This document shows, piece by piece, positions 18,064 to 26,690 of a DNA stretch of 64,000 bases (its first letter is position 1; every line of letters begins with the position of its first letter). The stretch lies in the NCBI GenBank assembly GCA_036502345.1, contig DASXYT010000173.1, positions 1 through 64,000 on the forward strand. The letters are read 5' to 3'. Under the pieces are notes generated by a model. That model was not told the origin of the DNA. It did no database searches and saw only the letters and a program-made list of their open reading frames with translations. The position numbers and the translations under genes are program-made. The DNA comes from DATEPR01 sp036502345. GTDB lineage: Bacteria; Actinomycetota; Actinomycetes; Mycobacteriales; Pseudonocardiaceae.

Positions 18064-19338
18064 ATGCGGATCATCGTCTATCCACATGCGATGGAGATCG
18101 GCGGCTCGCAGCTCAACGCCGTGCAGCTGGCAGGCGCGGTGCGCGACCGGGGTCACGAGGTGATCGTGGTCGCCGAGCCGGGCCCGCTGGTGGACGTCGT
18201 GCGGGACCTGAAGCTGGAGCACATCCCGATCCCGGAGCGGCGGCGCAGGCCGTCCGCCGAGGTGGCCGGGCTGCTCACCAGGCTGGTCGAGCAACGGTCG
18301 GTGGACATCGTGCACGGCTACGAGTGGCCGCCCGCCGTCGAGGCGTTCTACGGTCCCCGGCTGCGGCTGGGTACCCCCGTACTCGCCACGGTGATGTCCT
18401 CGTCGATCGTGCCGTTCTTCCCGAAGCCGATCCCGTTGCTGGTCGGCACCGAGCAGTTGCGGCACACTGCGCGGGCGGCCGGCTATCCCAGGGTGAACCT
18501 GATGGAGCCGCCGGTGGACACCGACCAGGACCGGCCCGGCGTGACCGGTACGGCGGCGGCCGAGTTCCGCTCGAAGTACGCGCCTGATCCCACGCTGCCG
18601 CTGGCCGTGATGGTGTGCCGGCTGGTACCCGACCTGAAGCGGGAGAGCCTGCTCACCGCCTGCGGTGCCATCGAGGAACTGGCTGCCGCCGGCACGCCCG
18701 CCCAACTGGTGATCGTCGGCGACGGGCCGGTGCGGGCCGAACTGGCCGACCGTGCCGAACTGGCCAACCGCAGGTCAGGGCGGCGGCTGGTGGTGCTGAC
18801 CGGCGAACTGGCCGATCCCCGACCTGCCTACGACGCGGCTGACGTCGTGCTGGGCATGGGTGGTTCGGCGCTGCGTGCGCTGTCGTTCGGCAAGCCGTTG
18901 GTCGTGGTCGGCGAGCGCGGGTTCAGCGAACTGCTGACCGAGCGGACGGCGCCCACGTTCCTCGCCGAGGGCTGGTACGGCCTGGGCCCCGGCTCGCGCG
19001 GCGAGGGCACCACCGGCATGCGCCGGTCGCTGACCGCGGTGCTGGAGGATCCCGTGCTGCGAGCCGAACTCGGTGCCTACGGCCGGAACCTGGTGCAGGC
19101 CAGGTTCAGCCTGCGGACCGCCGCCGAGGCCCAGGAGGCGGAGTACCGGCAGGCCATCGACGAGCGGGCGCCCCGCAACCGACTGACCGGTGCGGCGACC
19201 CGGTCGGCCGCCGGCATCCTGAACTACAAGGTGCGCCGCAAGATCAGCAGGTGGCGGGGCACCGTCGCGGTGGACGACGCCAATGCCCAAGCAGTCGCGA
19301 CCAACCGCGACACCGAAGCCGGACAGGTGACCAAATGA
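18064..19338 (+). CDS. Family 4-like glycosyltransferase
   Basis: This 424-residue GT-B enzyme starts RIIVYPHAMEIGGSQLNAVQLAG, the typical GT4 opening in which the Gly-Gly-Ser loop contacts the nucleotide. The C-terminal domain has MVCRLVPDLKRESLL, LVIVGDGPVRAEL and GMGGSALRALSFGKPLVVVGE, which align with the donor-binding region of GT4 enzymes. In this last segment the usual E-x7-E motif is altered (serine-rich), which may weaken the donor assignment. It is cytosolic and part of the tightly packed 14.98-21.02 kb gene run. Its stop overlaps the next aminotransferase by four bases. The linkage formed is unknown. Confidence 0.85.
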   Translation: MRIIVYPHAMEIGGSQLNAVQLAGAVRDRGHEVIVVAEPGPLVDVVRDLKLEHIPIPERRRRPSAEVAGLLTRLVEQRSVDIVHGYEWPPAVEAFYGPRLRLGTPVLATVMSSSIVPFFPKPIPLLVGTEQLRHTARAAGYPRVNLMEPPVDTDQDRPGVTGTAAAEFRSKYAPDPTLPLAVMVCRLVPDLKRESLLTACGAIEELAAAGTPAQLVIVGDGPVRAELADRAELANRRSGRRLVVLTGELADPRPAYDAADVVLGMGGSALRALSFGKPLVVVGERGFSELLTERTAPTFLAEGWYGLGPGSRGEGTTGMRRSLTAVLEDPVLRAELGAYGRNLVQARFSLRTAAEAQEAEYRQAIDERAPRNRLTGAATRSAAGILNYKVRRKISRWRGTVAVDDANAQAVATNRDTEAGQVTK

Positions 19339-20435
19339 CGAACATCCCCTTGGTTGATCTCGCTGCTCAGCATCGCGAGGTGGCCGACGAGGTGGCCGCC
19401 GGGTGGGCCCAGGTGTTGGAGCGCACCGCGTTCATCAACGGCCCGCAGGTGGCCGCGTTCGAGCGCGAGTACGCCGACTACCTCGGTGCCACGCACTGTG
19501 TCGGCGTCGGCAACGGCACCGACGCCGTGGAACTGGCGCTGCGCGCGGCCGGTGTCGGGCACGGCGACGAGTGCGTGCTGCCGGCGAACACGTTCATCGC
19601 GACCGCCGAGGCCGTTGCCCGCTCCGGCGCCACGCCCGTGTTGGTGGACTGCGAGCCCGACACCGGGCTGATCAGCCCGTCCGCGGTTGCCGCGGCGATG
19701 GGGCCCCGCACGAGGGCCGTCCTGCCGGTGCACCTGTACGGGCAGGCTGCGGCCGTCGAGCAGGTCCGGGCGGCGGCCGGGGGTGCCGTCGTGGTGGAGG
19801 ACGCGGCACAGTCGCAGGGCGCTCGCCGCCACGGCCGCGCCGCCGGCACGCTCGGCGACATCGCGGCGACCAGCTTCTACCCCGGCAAGAATCTCGGCGC
19901 CTACGGCGACGGCGGTGCCGTCATGACCAACGACGACGAACTGGCCGACAACATCCGGCTGCTCCGCGACCACGGTTCGCCGCGCCGCTACGAGCACTCG
20001 GTGCTCGGCTTCAACAGCAGGCTGGACACGCTGCAGGCCGTGGTGCTGTCGGCGAAGCTGCGGCGGCTGGACGGCTGGAACGACGGTCGACGCAAGGCAG
20101 CCGAGCGGTACCAGGAACTGCTGGCCGACCTGCCGTCGGTGGTCCGGCCGGTGGTGGCCGAGGGCAACGAGCCGGTGTGGCACCTGTACACGGTGCTCGT
20201 GCCGGAGCGGGACAGGGTGTTGGGCGCGCTGCACGAGGCCGGCATCGGGGCGGGCATCCACTACCCGACGCCGATCCACCTGACCGGTGCGTTCGCAGGC
20301 CTCGGTTACCAGGCCGGTGCGTTCCCCAACGCCGAACTGCGGGCCGACCGCCAGCTGTCGCTGCCGATCTTCCCGGAAATCACCGAAGCGCAGCAGGAAC
20401 GGGTGGTCGACGTGCTGGCCGGGGCGTTGCGATGA
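19335..20435 (+). CDS. DegT/DnrJ/EryC1/StrS sugar aminotransferase (second copy, WbpE-like)
   Basis: This 366-residue PLP enzyme opens with NIPLVDLAAQHREVADEV, the start typical of WbpE/WlbC-type 3-aminotransferases. It has NGTDAVELALRAAG for phosphate binding, VVEDAAQSQGARRHG contacting the PLP ring, and the Schiff-base Lys in SFYPGKNLGAYGDGG. It probably aminates a 3-keto UDP-hexosaminuronate generated by the Gfo/Idh oxidoreductase. The next gene, overlapping by four bases, encodes the WbpD-like N-acetyltransferase that would act immediately after it. AGGTGA precedes the ATG. The distance from the first DegT protein in sequence suggests two different amino sugars. Confidence 0.9.
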   Translation: MTNIPLVDLAAQHREVADEVAAGWAQVLERTAFINGPQVAAFEREYADYLGATHCVGVGNGTDAVELALRAAGVGHGDECVLPANTFIATAEAVARSGATPVLVDCEPDTGLISPSAVAAAMGPRTRAVLPVHLYGQAAAVEQVRAAAGGAVVVEDAAQSQGARRHGRAAGTLGDIAATSFYPGKNLGAYGDGGAVMTNDDELADNIRLLRDHGSPRRYEHSVLGFNSRLDTLQAVVLSAKLRRLDGWNDGRRKAAERYQELLADLPSVVRPVVAEGNEPVWHLYTVLVPERDRVLGALHEAGIGAGIHYPTPIHLTGAFAGLGYQAGAFPNAELRADRQLSLPIFPEITEAQQERVVDVLAGALR

Positions 20436-21016
20436 CCGACGTCTTCGTGCATCCCGCCGGTTTGTGCGAGAGCGACGACGTCGGCGCGGGCACCAGGGTG
20501 TGGGCGTTCGCGCACGTGCTGCCCGGTGCCGTCGTCGGCCGGGACTGCAACATCTGCGACGGTGCGTTCGTGGAGACCGGCGCTGTGCTCGGTGACCGGG
20601 TGACGGTCAAGAACGGCACGCTCGTGTTCGCCGGTGTGACGTGCGAGGACGAGGTCTTCCTCGGCCCGAACGTGTTGTTCACCAACGACTTGCGGCCTCG
20701 GGCCGCGCTGCGCAAGGGTGCCGACGAACTGCTCACCACGCTGGTCCGGCGCGGTGCCAGCCTCGGTGCCGGCGTGGTCGTGGTGTGCGGCCACACGATC
20801 GGCGAGTACGCCTTCGCGGCGGCCGGTTCCGTTGTCGCACGGGATGTCCCGGCACACGCGTTCGTCGCCGGCAACCCGGCCCGGCAGAAGGGCTGGGTCT
20901 GCACGTGCGGGAACAGGTTGAGCGCCAACCTGTTCTGCCCCGCGTGCGGTCTCCGCTTCGAACCGGGCCCGGACGGCGGCCTCCGCCAGTCAGCCGCGGC
21001 CGTCGCAAGCATCTGA
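20432..21016 (+). CDS. WbpD/WlbB-like sugar N-acetyltransferase with C-terminal zinc ribbon
   Basis: This 194-residue hexapeptide-repeat enzyme has a left-handed beta-helix made of repeats such as VGAGTRVWAFAHVLPGAVVG and GDRVTVKNGTLVFAGV. ENEVFLGPNVLF-type spacing and the ending HAFVAGNPARQKGWV match the WbpD/WlbB family, which N-acetylates UDP-2-acetamido-3-amino-hexuronate using acetyl-CoA. The C-terminus adds a small zinc ribbon (CTCGNRL and CPACG, four Cys), seen in some family members. It is the last gene of the plus-strand run and converges on the flippase gene with 45 bases between them, which contain the palindrome TGGCGCGCCA but no clear terminator. Confidence 0.88.
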   Translation: MTDVFVHPAGLCESDDVGAGTRVWAFAHVLPGAVVGRDCNICDGAFVETGAVLGDRVTVKNGTLVFAGVTCEDEVFLGPNVLFTNDLRPRAALRKGADELLTTLVRRGASLGAGVVVVCGHTIGEYAFAAAGSVVARDVPAHAFVAGNPARQKGWVCTCGNRLSANLFCPACGLRFEPGPDGGLRQSAAAVASI

Positions 21017-21061
21017 CCGCAACAAGTTCGAGGTGTCGCTTCGCTCCTGGCGCGCCAAGGC

Positions 21062-22516
21062 TCAGCCCAGGTCGCGGAACAGCTTGCGCATCGGCCACAC
21101 GAACGGGACGTACACCGCCAGGCCGAGCACACCACCGATCAGCAGCCGCTCGAACGACGGCGGCGTGTGCCACCGCACCAACAGCAGCACGACGACCAGC
21201 ACCGCACAGCCCAGCACCGGCCGGACCACCGCCTTGCCCAGCTTGCCGACCGGCATACCGGTCTTGCGCACAGCCCACACGAACGCCGGTAGCACCAGCA
21301 GCACGGCGACCGCCGCGTGTGCCCCGCCGACGCCCCGGATGCCGTCGGCCATGGCGCCGATCGGCAGGAAGACCACCAGCGCGACGAACCAGCCAGCTTC
21401 CAACCACATCGTGCGGTTGGCGAGGCCGAGCGCCACCAGGTAGTCGTAGCCCAGCTCACTGGCCACCCGCACCGCGCCGAGGATCACCAGGAACTCCAGC
21501 GCCCCGGTGGCGCCCTTCCACTCCTGGCCGTACAGCGTGGTCACGATCGGCAGCGCCAGCAGCCCGAGCAGCGCGCACACCGGCAGCGTGCACGCCATCA
21601 GCAGGCCGGCCAGCCGGGCCAGCACCTCCTGGCGCCGCTCCGGATCGTGCTGCACCCGGGCGAACGCGGCCAACGACACGCGCCGCACCACCGTGGAGAA
21701 CATGTTCACCGGCCAACTGGCCAGGTTGAACGCCTGCAGGTACAAGCCCAACGCGACCGCGCCCAACAGGTGGCCGGTGACCACGTAGTCGACGTTCAGC
21801 ATCGCGAACACCAGCAGGCTGGCACCGGCCAACGGCAGGCCGAACCGGATCAGCTCGCCGGCCTTCTCCCGGTCGAAGCCAGGCTTGGGCCACAGCTCCA
21901 CCAGCCGGAACAGCAGTACGGCGGACAACCCGTTGCCGACCAGCCGACCAACGGCGAGGCTCCAGGGCCCGAACCCGGCCAACGCGAGCGCCACAGTGAT
22001 CCCGGTGGACAGGCCGAGGTTGGAGAAGTCCACCACCAGCCGCGTGCCCTGCCGGAACTCCCGGTTGACGAACTGCGCCGCTGCCGCCGTCGCACCGTCG
22101 ATGAGCACGGAACTGCACAGCAGCCGCACGACACCGGTCGCACCCGGCGAGCCGAGTTCGGCGGCGAACTCCGGTGCACCGAACCAGCAGACCAGGAACA
22201 GCGCGGTGCTGCTGATCATGGAGATGGTGGTGACGGTCGGCGCGATGTCCCTCGGATTGCCCGGCCAGCGGACCAGCGCGAGACTGACGCCGAGTTCGTT
22301 GATGGACAGCACGGCGTTCAGCGCGACCAGCGCGACCGCGAACGCACCGAAGTCCTCAGGTACCAGGATGTGCGCCAGCAGGATGCCGGTGAGCACGGTG
22401 CCCACCCTGCCGACCGCCGTGTTGAGCAGGCTCATCCCGAGCGCCTTGGTGACCTTCTGGTCTGGCGGCCCTGTCTCGGTGGGTTCCTCGGCGGCGTCCG
22501 GATCGATCGCCGTCAC
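21062..22516 (-). CDS. Wzx-like polysaccharide flippase (MOP superfamily)
   Basis: This 484-residue membrane protein would flip undecaprenyl-linked repeat units across the membrane. About 14 hydrophobic helices are seen. The first cluster (MSLLNTAVGRVGTVLTGILLAHIL, split by a conserved VPEDFG) matches the start of the polysaccharide transport (Wzx/RfbX, Polysacc_synt) family: helix, then L-x-P-x-x-F/Y-G. The GTG at 22516 overlaps the upstream gene's stop, whereas longer upstream frames lack plausibility. It ends a minus-strand four-gene set with the co-polymerase, polymerase-like and GT-C membrane genes. Confidence 0.88.
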   Translation of the reverse strand: MTAIDPDAAEEPTETGPPDQKVTKALGMSLLNTAVGRVGTVLTGILLAHILVPEDFGAFAVALVALNAVLSINELGVSLALVRWPGNPRDIAPTVTTISMISSTALFLVCWFGAPEFAAELGSPGATGVVRLLCSSVLIDGATAAAAQFVNREFRQGTRLVVDFSNLGLSTGITVALALAGFGPWSLAVGRLVGNGLSAVLLFRLVELWPKPGFDREKAGELIRFGLPLAGASLLVFAMLNVDYVVTGHLLGAVALGLYLQAFNLASWPVNMFSTVVRRVSLAAFARVQHDPERRQEVLARLAGLLMACTLPVCALLGLLALPIVTTLYGQEWKGATGALEFLVILGAVRVASELGYDYLVALGLANRTMWLEAGWFVALVVFLPIGAMADGIRGVGGAHAAVAVLLVLPAFVWAVRKTGMPVGKLGKAVVRPVLGCAVLVVVLLLVRWHTPPSFERLLIGGVLGLAVYVPFVWPMRKLFRDLG

Positions 22517-23910
22517 GCGAGTTCCCCCAGCTCTGTTCGACTCTGCTCTGGCCGACCGGAAAGGCTCGTGCCCCTGGAAAGGCTCGTGTCCCTTGAAAGG
22601 CTCGTGTCCCTTGAAAGGAAGTGCGTCACGGTGCTGGCGGCGAGCAGGATGGTCAGGCCGTCCAGCGGTACCCGGAAGCGGAGCCGGGTGAAGAACACGG
22701 CCAGCAGCAGCACGTTCACCGCGATGGTGATGGCGAGCAGCTTCTCCGTCGGCCGCAGTGGCCACCGCCGGAACAGCACGAGCCGCAGCAGTGCCAGCAG
22801 CAGGATCGGGTAGTAGCTGACCGCGGAGAGCAGGTTCTGTGCCGTGCTGCCCTGGCTGGAGGTGGCCAGGTCGTCGTGGTAGGAGAAGTTGTTGGCCACC
22901 TTCGCCACATACAGCACGACCGCGCTACCCGGATTGTGCTCGACCCAGTCCAGCGCCTGGCTGGTGTAGAAGTGGTCGACCTCGACCTCACCGTAGTGCC
23001 GGCTGACCGCCTGCTGCGAGTACGTCGAGATGTCCACGCTGGTACCGCTGTTCGCGGTCGCGTCGGGACTGTTGCCCAGCAACAGGTTGATACCGTCGTT
23101 TGTGGACACCGGCACGAAGGCGTGCAGGGTGACGGCATTTCGGGCGCACCACGCGGCCGGCAGTACCGCCGTGGCCACGAGCAGTACGACCACCGTCCGC
23201 CACGCGATCCGCTTGCTGGCCGCGTGCTGCCGCCAGGCCAGCCACGCCACGATGCCCACCGCGGTCACGCCGAACGTGGGCACGGTGAGGGTGAGCAGGC
23301 CGCCGACCAGCCCGGCGAACACGGCGATCGCCAGGCGTCGGCCACCGGATCGGCCGTCCTCGGGCAGTGCCCGCATGGCCAGTTCGATCATCAGCAGCAG
23401 CAGGAACAGCGCCGGCACCTGCGGGTAGAGCGTGGTCGCCGTGTAGATCAGCAGCGGGTAGATGGCCACCACCACTGCGGCCAGGGCCCCGGTGGCGGGC
23501 GAGTGCACCCGCCTGCCCAGCAGGTAGGTGAACCACACCGCGCCGCCCAGCGCGAGCACGCCGACCAGACGCATGGCCAGCACGCTGCCGCCGGTCACCA
23601 GGTACACCGGCAGCAGCAGGAACAGGTAGCCGGGCGGTCGGTAGGCGGTCGGCTGGCTGCCGTCCAGGCTGAAGCCGTGGCCGTGTGCCATCGACCTCAC
23701 GATCCCGACGTAGACCTGCTCGTCGTAGAACCGCAGGTCGCTGCCCAGGATCAGCGAGTAGCCGAGCCCGATCACGACGCTCAGCCCGACCGCGACGAGC
23801 GCGATCACGGTGGCGTGCGCGGTCAGCCACTCCCCCAGGCGCCGCGCACGGGACACCGGTTGGCTCCGCGACAGCGGCGGTGCCGCTGGCCTGGCGAGGT
23901 GCTCCGTCAT
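22513..23910 (-). CDS. GT-C-fold membrane glycosyltransferase (GT39/PMT-like)
   Basis: This 465-residue polytopic protein has a basic N-terminus, a first helix (about residues 30-50) and then the outward loop with an acidic pair in FYDEQVYVGIVRSMAHG, typical of the DE/DD motif of GT-C enzymes that use polyprenyl-phosphate sugars. YRPPGYLFLLLPVYL follows, and about ten helices in total. It may add a side sugar on the outer face or transfer the finished polymer. The extreme C-terminus consists of tandem hexapeptides (LSRDTS/LSRGTS) encoded by 18-bp DNA repeats. The ATG at 23910 follows GGGGGAG and overlaps the upstream stop. Specific activity is not predictable. Confidence 0.78.
   Translation of the reverse strand: MTEHLARPAAPPLSRSQPVSRARRLGEWLTAHATVIALVAVGLSVVIGLGYSLILGSDLRFYDEQVYVGIVRSMAHGHGFSLDGSQPTAYRPPGYLFLLLPVYLVTGGSVLAMRLVGVLALGGAVWFTYLLGRRVHSPATGALAAVVVAIYPLLIYTATTLYPQVPALFLLLLMIELAMRALPEDGRSGGRRLAIAVFAGLVGGLLTLTVPTFGVTAVGIVAWLAWRQHAASKRIAWRTVVVLLVATAVLPAAWCARNAVTLHAFVPVSTNDGINLLLGNSPDATANSGTSVDISTYSQQAVSRHYGEVEVDHFYTSQALDWVEHNPGSAVVLYVAKVANNFSYHDDLATSSQGSTAQNLLSAVSYYPILLLALLRLVLFRRWPLRPTEKLLAITIAVNVLLLAVFFTRLRFRVPLDGLTILLAASTVTHFLSRDTSLSRDTSLSRGTSLSGRPEQSRTELGELA
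22559..22618. repeat. 18-bp tandem repeat in the tail of the GT-C gene
   Basis: Three nearly identical 18-bp units (22559-22576, 22577-22594, 22595-22612) plus a six-base remnant. Unit two and three are identical and begin GAAAGGCTCGTG. Because 18 is a multiple of three, each unit encodes six residues (LSRDTS or LSRGTS) at the protein C-terminus, and copy changes would not break the frame. Confidence 0.85.
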
Positions 23911-25403
23911 GTTCTCCCCCTCGGTCGCGCACCGGACCCCGCTCCAGGTGCCGCCGGCTTTGCCTTCTTGCGTGTGCTGATCCGACCCGTGATGGGCATG
24001 AACAGGTTGGGGTCGGCCTTCACCGTTCGCCACAGCGCGCCGCAGATGCCGACCAACATGAAACAGATGCCGGTGGCCATGATGAAGCCGAACGCGTCGT
24101 ACGTGGCGTCGGCGACCATGATCACGGACAGGCTGGCGAGCAGCGTCTGGGCCAGGTCGCGCAGCACGGGATCCTTGGTGGCCCTACGTATCTGCACCGC
24201 TGCGTAGGCGCCCGCGATCAGGACGAAGACCAGCGCAGCGAGACCGATGATGCCGGTCTCCACAAGAGTGCCGAGGTACTGGTTGTCCAACGGGCCGTAC
24301 TTGTCCGGCAGATAGGTACCGAATCCCCTGCCCAGCCACGGATGTACGGCGATCTGGATCTCGGCGCGCGCGTAGTCCTCGGTCCGGTGCTGGATACTCG
24401 GGTCCCCGGACAGGTTGTTGAACAAGCTGAACAGGGTCCCGATCAGGCCTGGCACGAACAGCCGCATGACGCCGGTGAACAGGATCGTGGCGATGATGGT
24501 CTGCAACTGCCGCCTCGCGGGCCACGTGGGCAGCAGCACCAGGGCCGCGGCGAGCAGGCCGAGGATCGCGGACCGGGACAGCGACACCATCGCGCCGATC
24601 GCGACCGCGACCAGGCACAGCCACCACGGCCACACCCGCCTGCCGTGGTCCTTGGCGCGGAACGCGTAGTGCGCCGCCATCGGGGCCGCGATCGCACACA
24701 CCACGCCGTACTCGATCGGGTGGCCAGCGGTGCCGGACGGCCTGCGGAAGATGGACCGCTCCAGCAGCGTCTCCACGTCGCCGACCTCACGCAGGCCGGG
24801 CAGCACCATGTAGTGCGTCGGGTCGACACCGAGGAAGAACTGGATCAGGCCGATGACCGCCACGAAGGTGCAGCCGTAGACGATCACCCGCAGCAGCTTG
24901 TCGATGCGGCCGAGCCCACGCAGCGAGTCGCATGCCACGAAGCCGACCACGACGACGGCCAGGATGGTGATCACACTGCGGTCGGTGGCGTTCAGTTCGT
25001 CGGAGGGCAGGTAGCCGTAGGTGGCGTAGCCGTAGGTCGCGAGTTGGCTCAGTGCGAACAGGAACAGCGACGTGCGGACCAGGGTGCGGCCCTTGGCCAT
25101 GCCGACGGTGTTCACCAACTGGGCGCAGAACCACAGCACGCCCAGCCCCATGCCGATGAGCATGCTGGGCGCCAGCGCGAGCGGGATCGCCGCGACCACC
25201 AGGTGGGACGGCAGGATGAACAGCACCGCGCTGTAGACGCACAACAGGGTGGTGCCGTCGGCGCGCTGCTTGTGCGGCGCCCGCTCACCGGCGGGTCGGC
25301 CGGCCGTCGGCCTGGCTCCTGGGCGGACCGGCGCATCGCGTCGGACCTTCCGCGGGCCGTCGGCCGTGCCGCGCCGGCCGCCCGCTGTGTCGAGCGTGGT
25401 CAC
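23907..25403 (-). CDS. O-antigen ligase/polymerase family (Wzy-like) membrane protein
   Basis: This 498-residue protein has about ten to twelve membrane helices. A large extracytoplasmic region in the second half contains ARAEIQIAVHPWLGRGFGTYLPDKYG, which fits the conserved H-P-x-x-G-x-G-x-x pattern of the O-antigen ligase/Wzy (Wzy_C) family. It should polymerise lipid-linked repeat units on the outer membrane face, or ligate polymer to an acceptor. The GTG start lies three bases after the stop of the Wzz-like gene. The stop overlaps the GT-C gene by four bases. The soluble N-terminus is unusually rich in Arg and Pro. Confidence 0.85.
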   Translation of the reverse strand: MTTLDTAGGRRGTADGPRKVRRDAPVRPGARPTAGRPAGERAPHKQRADGTTLLCVYSAVLFILPSHLVVAAIPLALAPSMLIGMGLGVLWFCAQLVNTVGMAKGRTLVRTSLFLFALSQLATYGYATYGYLPSDELNATDRSVITILAVVVVGFVACDSLRGLGRIDKLLRVIVYGCTFVAVIGLIQFFLGVDPTHYMVLPGLREVGDVETLLERSIFRRPSGTAGHPIEYGVVCAIAAPMAAHYAFRAKDHGRRVWPWWLCLVAVAIGAMVSLSRSAILGLLAAALVLLPTWPARRQLQTIIATILFTGVMRLFVPGLIGTLFSLFNNLSGDPSIQHRTEDYARAEIQIAVHPWLGRGFGTYLPDKYGPLDNQYLGTLVETGIIGLAALVFVLIAGAYAAVQIRRATKDPVLRDLAQTLLASLSVIMVADATYDAFGFIMATGICFMLVGICGALWRTVKADPNLFMPITGRISTRKKAKPAAPGAGSGARPRGRT

Positions 25404-25406
25404 GGC

Positions 25407-26534
25407 TCAGCCGTTGGACGAGTCGGGTGAACGGAACTCGGCGCGTGGCCAGTCGTGGCTCTTGCCGTTGTTGTTCCCGTTGCTGTTGCCGTTGTTCCCG
25501 TTGTTGCTGCCGTTGTTGTTCTTGGCGCCGTTGTTGTTCTTGGCGCCGTTCTGGTTGGTCGCGCCGGTCGTGTTGGGCACCTTGTTCGGCACGGGTGCCG
25601 GCGGGGCCGGGTGCACGCGCGGCGGCTTGGCAGGGTGCTGCTTGTTGCGCACCGGGCTGGCGCCCACCGGGGCGGGGCCGAACGGCTCCCTGCGCCCGTT
25701 GGCACCGATCGGGCCGACCTGCGGGCGCGGCGCGGGCCGCTGGCCGTTGGCCGCGCCGGCACGGACCGGCTGCGGCAGCTGGCGCGGCGGCGGGGCCGGG
25801 GTCATCTTGTGGGTCCTGGCGGCCCGCTCGGCGTTCGACTCCTCGACGTCGTCCTCGGTGTCCACCTGCGACTCTTCGATCAGGTCATCGGCCTCGTCGG
25901 TCTTGCGCCGCCGACGGTTGATGCTGACACTCTCGAACGCGAACGCGGCGGCCAGGCCCAGCACCAGACCCAGGACCAGGGCGACGCCACCCGCCTTGAC
26001 CTTGCTGCCGATCTTCGTGGTCGCCGGCGTCGGTGCGACGACGACCTGGGTGCCGATGAACGTGCTCGGCGGGGCGTCCAGGTTCTTCTGCCGAGTGTTC
26101 AGTTCGGACTGCGCGTACTTCAGCGCGAGGTCGACCGTCTTCTCGGCCTGTGCCTTGGACGGGGCGTCCGCGATGATCACCACGAACGGGCCACCGGTCT
26201 CGCCGTCACCGGCCTGGAAGGTACTGACACCGCCCTGCGCGCCGACCTGGTTCTGCACGGTCGGGCTGCTCAGGCTCTGGATCAGCAACTGGGTGGTGAT
26301 GGTGAGGCTGCCCTCGAAGTCCAACAGCGGGTTGCCGGGGCCGGTCGCGTCAGCGGGGTTGATCGCCGTGACGCCACCGGAGGTGGGGGCCGTGAGCACG
26401 ATCGTGCCGGTGGACTCGTACTGGGTGTGTACTGCGAAGAACGCTGCCCCGCCCAGCGCCAGGGACAATACGAACACTGGTACGGACACATACCAACGAC
26501 GAAGGAGGACACCCATCGTCTTCCAGAAATCCAT
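25407..26534 (-). CDS. Wzz-like chain-length regulator/polysaccharide co-polymerase
   Basis: This 375-residue protein has a Wzz topology. A cytosolic start (MDFWKTMGVLLRRWYV) is followed by TM1, an extracytoplasmic domain with the early motif YESTGTIVLTAP, and TM2 near residues 190-215 after a Pro/Gly-containing approach. The cytosolic tail is long, Pro-rich and finally Asn/Gly-rich. No Walker motif or Tyr cluster is present, so it is not a fused BY-kinase; a separate kinase is not seen in the window. It would set polymer length with the neighbouring Wzy-like protein. The ATG at 26534 has GGAGGA seven bases upstream. A perfect palindrome lies 50 bases upstream. Confidence 0.82.
   Translation of the reverse strand: MDFWKTMGVLLRRWYVSVPVFVLSLALGGAAFFAVHTQYESTGTIVLTAPTSGGVTAINPADATGPGNPLLDFEGSLTITTQLLIQSLSSPTVQNQVGAQGGVSTFQAGDGETGGPFVVIIADAPSKAQAEKTVDLALKYAQSELNTRQKNLDAPPSTFIGTQVVVAPTPATTKIGSKVKAGGVALVLGLVLGLAAAFAFESVSINRRRRKTDEADDLIEESQVDTEDDVEESNAERAARTHKMTPAPPPRQLPQPVRAGAANGQRPAPRPQVGPIGANGRREPFGPAPVGASPVRNKQHPAKPPRVHPAPPAPVPNKVPNTTGATNQNGAKNNNGAKNNNGSNNGNNGNSNGNNNGKSHDWPRAEFRSPDSSNG
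25461..25560. repeat. Low-complexity Asn/Gly-coding repeats in the co-polymerase tail
   Basis: The plus strand shows repeated GTTGTTGTTC/CCGTTG-type units, encoding on the minus strand runs such as GAKNNNGAKNNNG and NNGNNGNSNGNNNG. This tail region is unusually Asn-rich for a high-GC genome and likely disordered. Confidence 0.75.
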
Positions 26535-26583
26535 GGTTCCTCCGAACTCGGTGGCCTCACCCCGGCCGTTCCCGCCGCGGCGT

Positions 26584-26603
26584 CGCTGAGTGCTCACTCA
26601 GCG
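26584..26603. promoter_or_regulatory. Perfect 20-bp palindrome between divergent polysaccharide genes
   Basis: CGCTGAGTGCTCACTCAGCG has perfect nine-base arms around a two-base centre. It lies 50 bases before the Wzz-like start (minus) and 87 bases before the glycosyltransferase start (plus). The form is that of an operator for a dimeric repressor such as a TetR- or GntR-family protein. No regulator gene is adjacent. Confidence 0.6.
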
Positions 26604-26690
26604 TCGAGCGGCGGACACACCACCTGCGTCTGATGAATCGAATCACAGGCCGAGACGTTACGTGAGCCGCCCACACTGGGTGATCGATGT

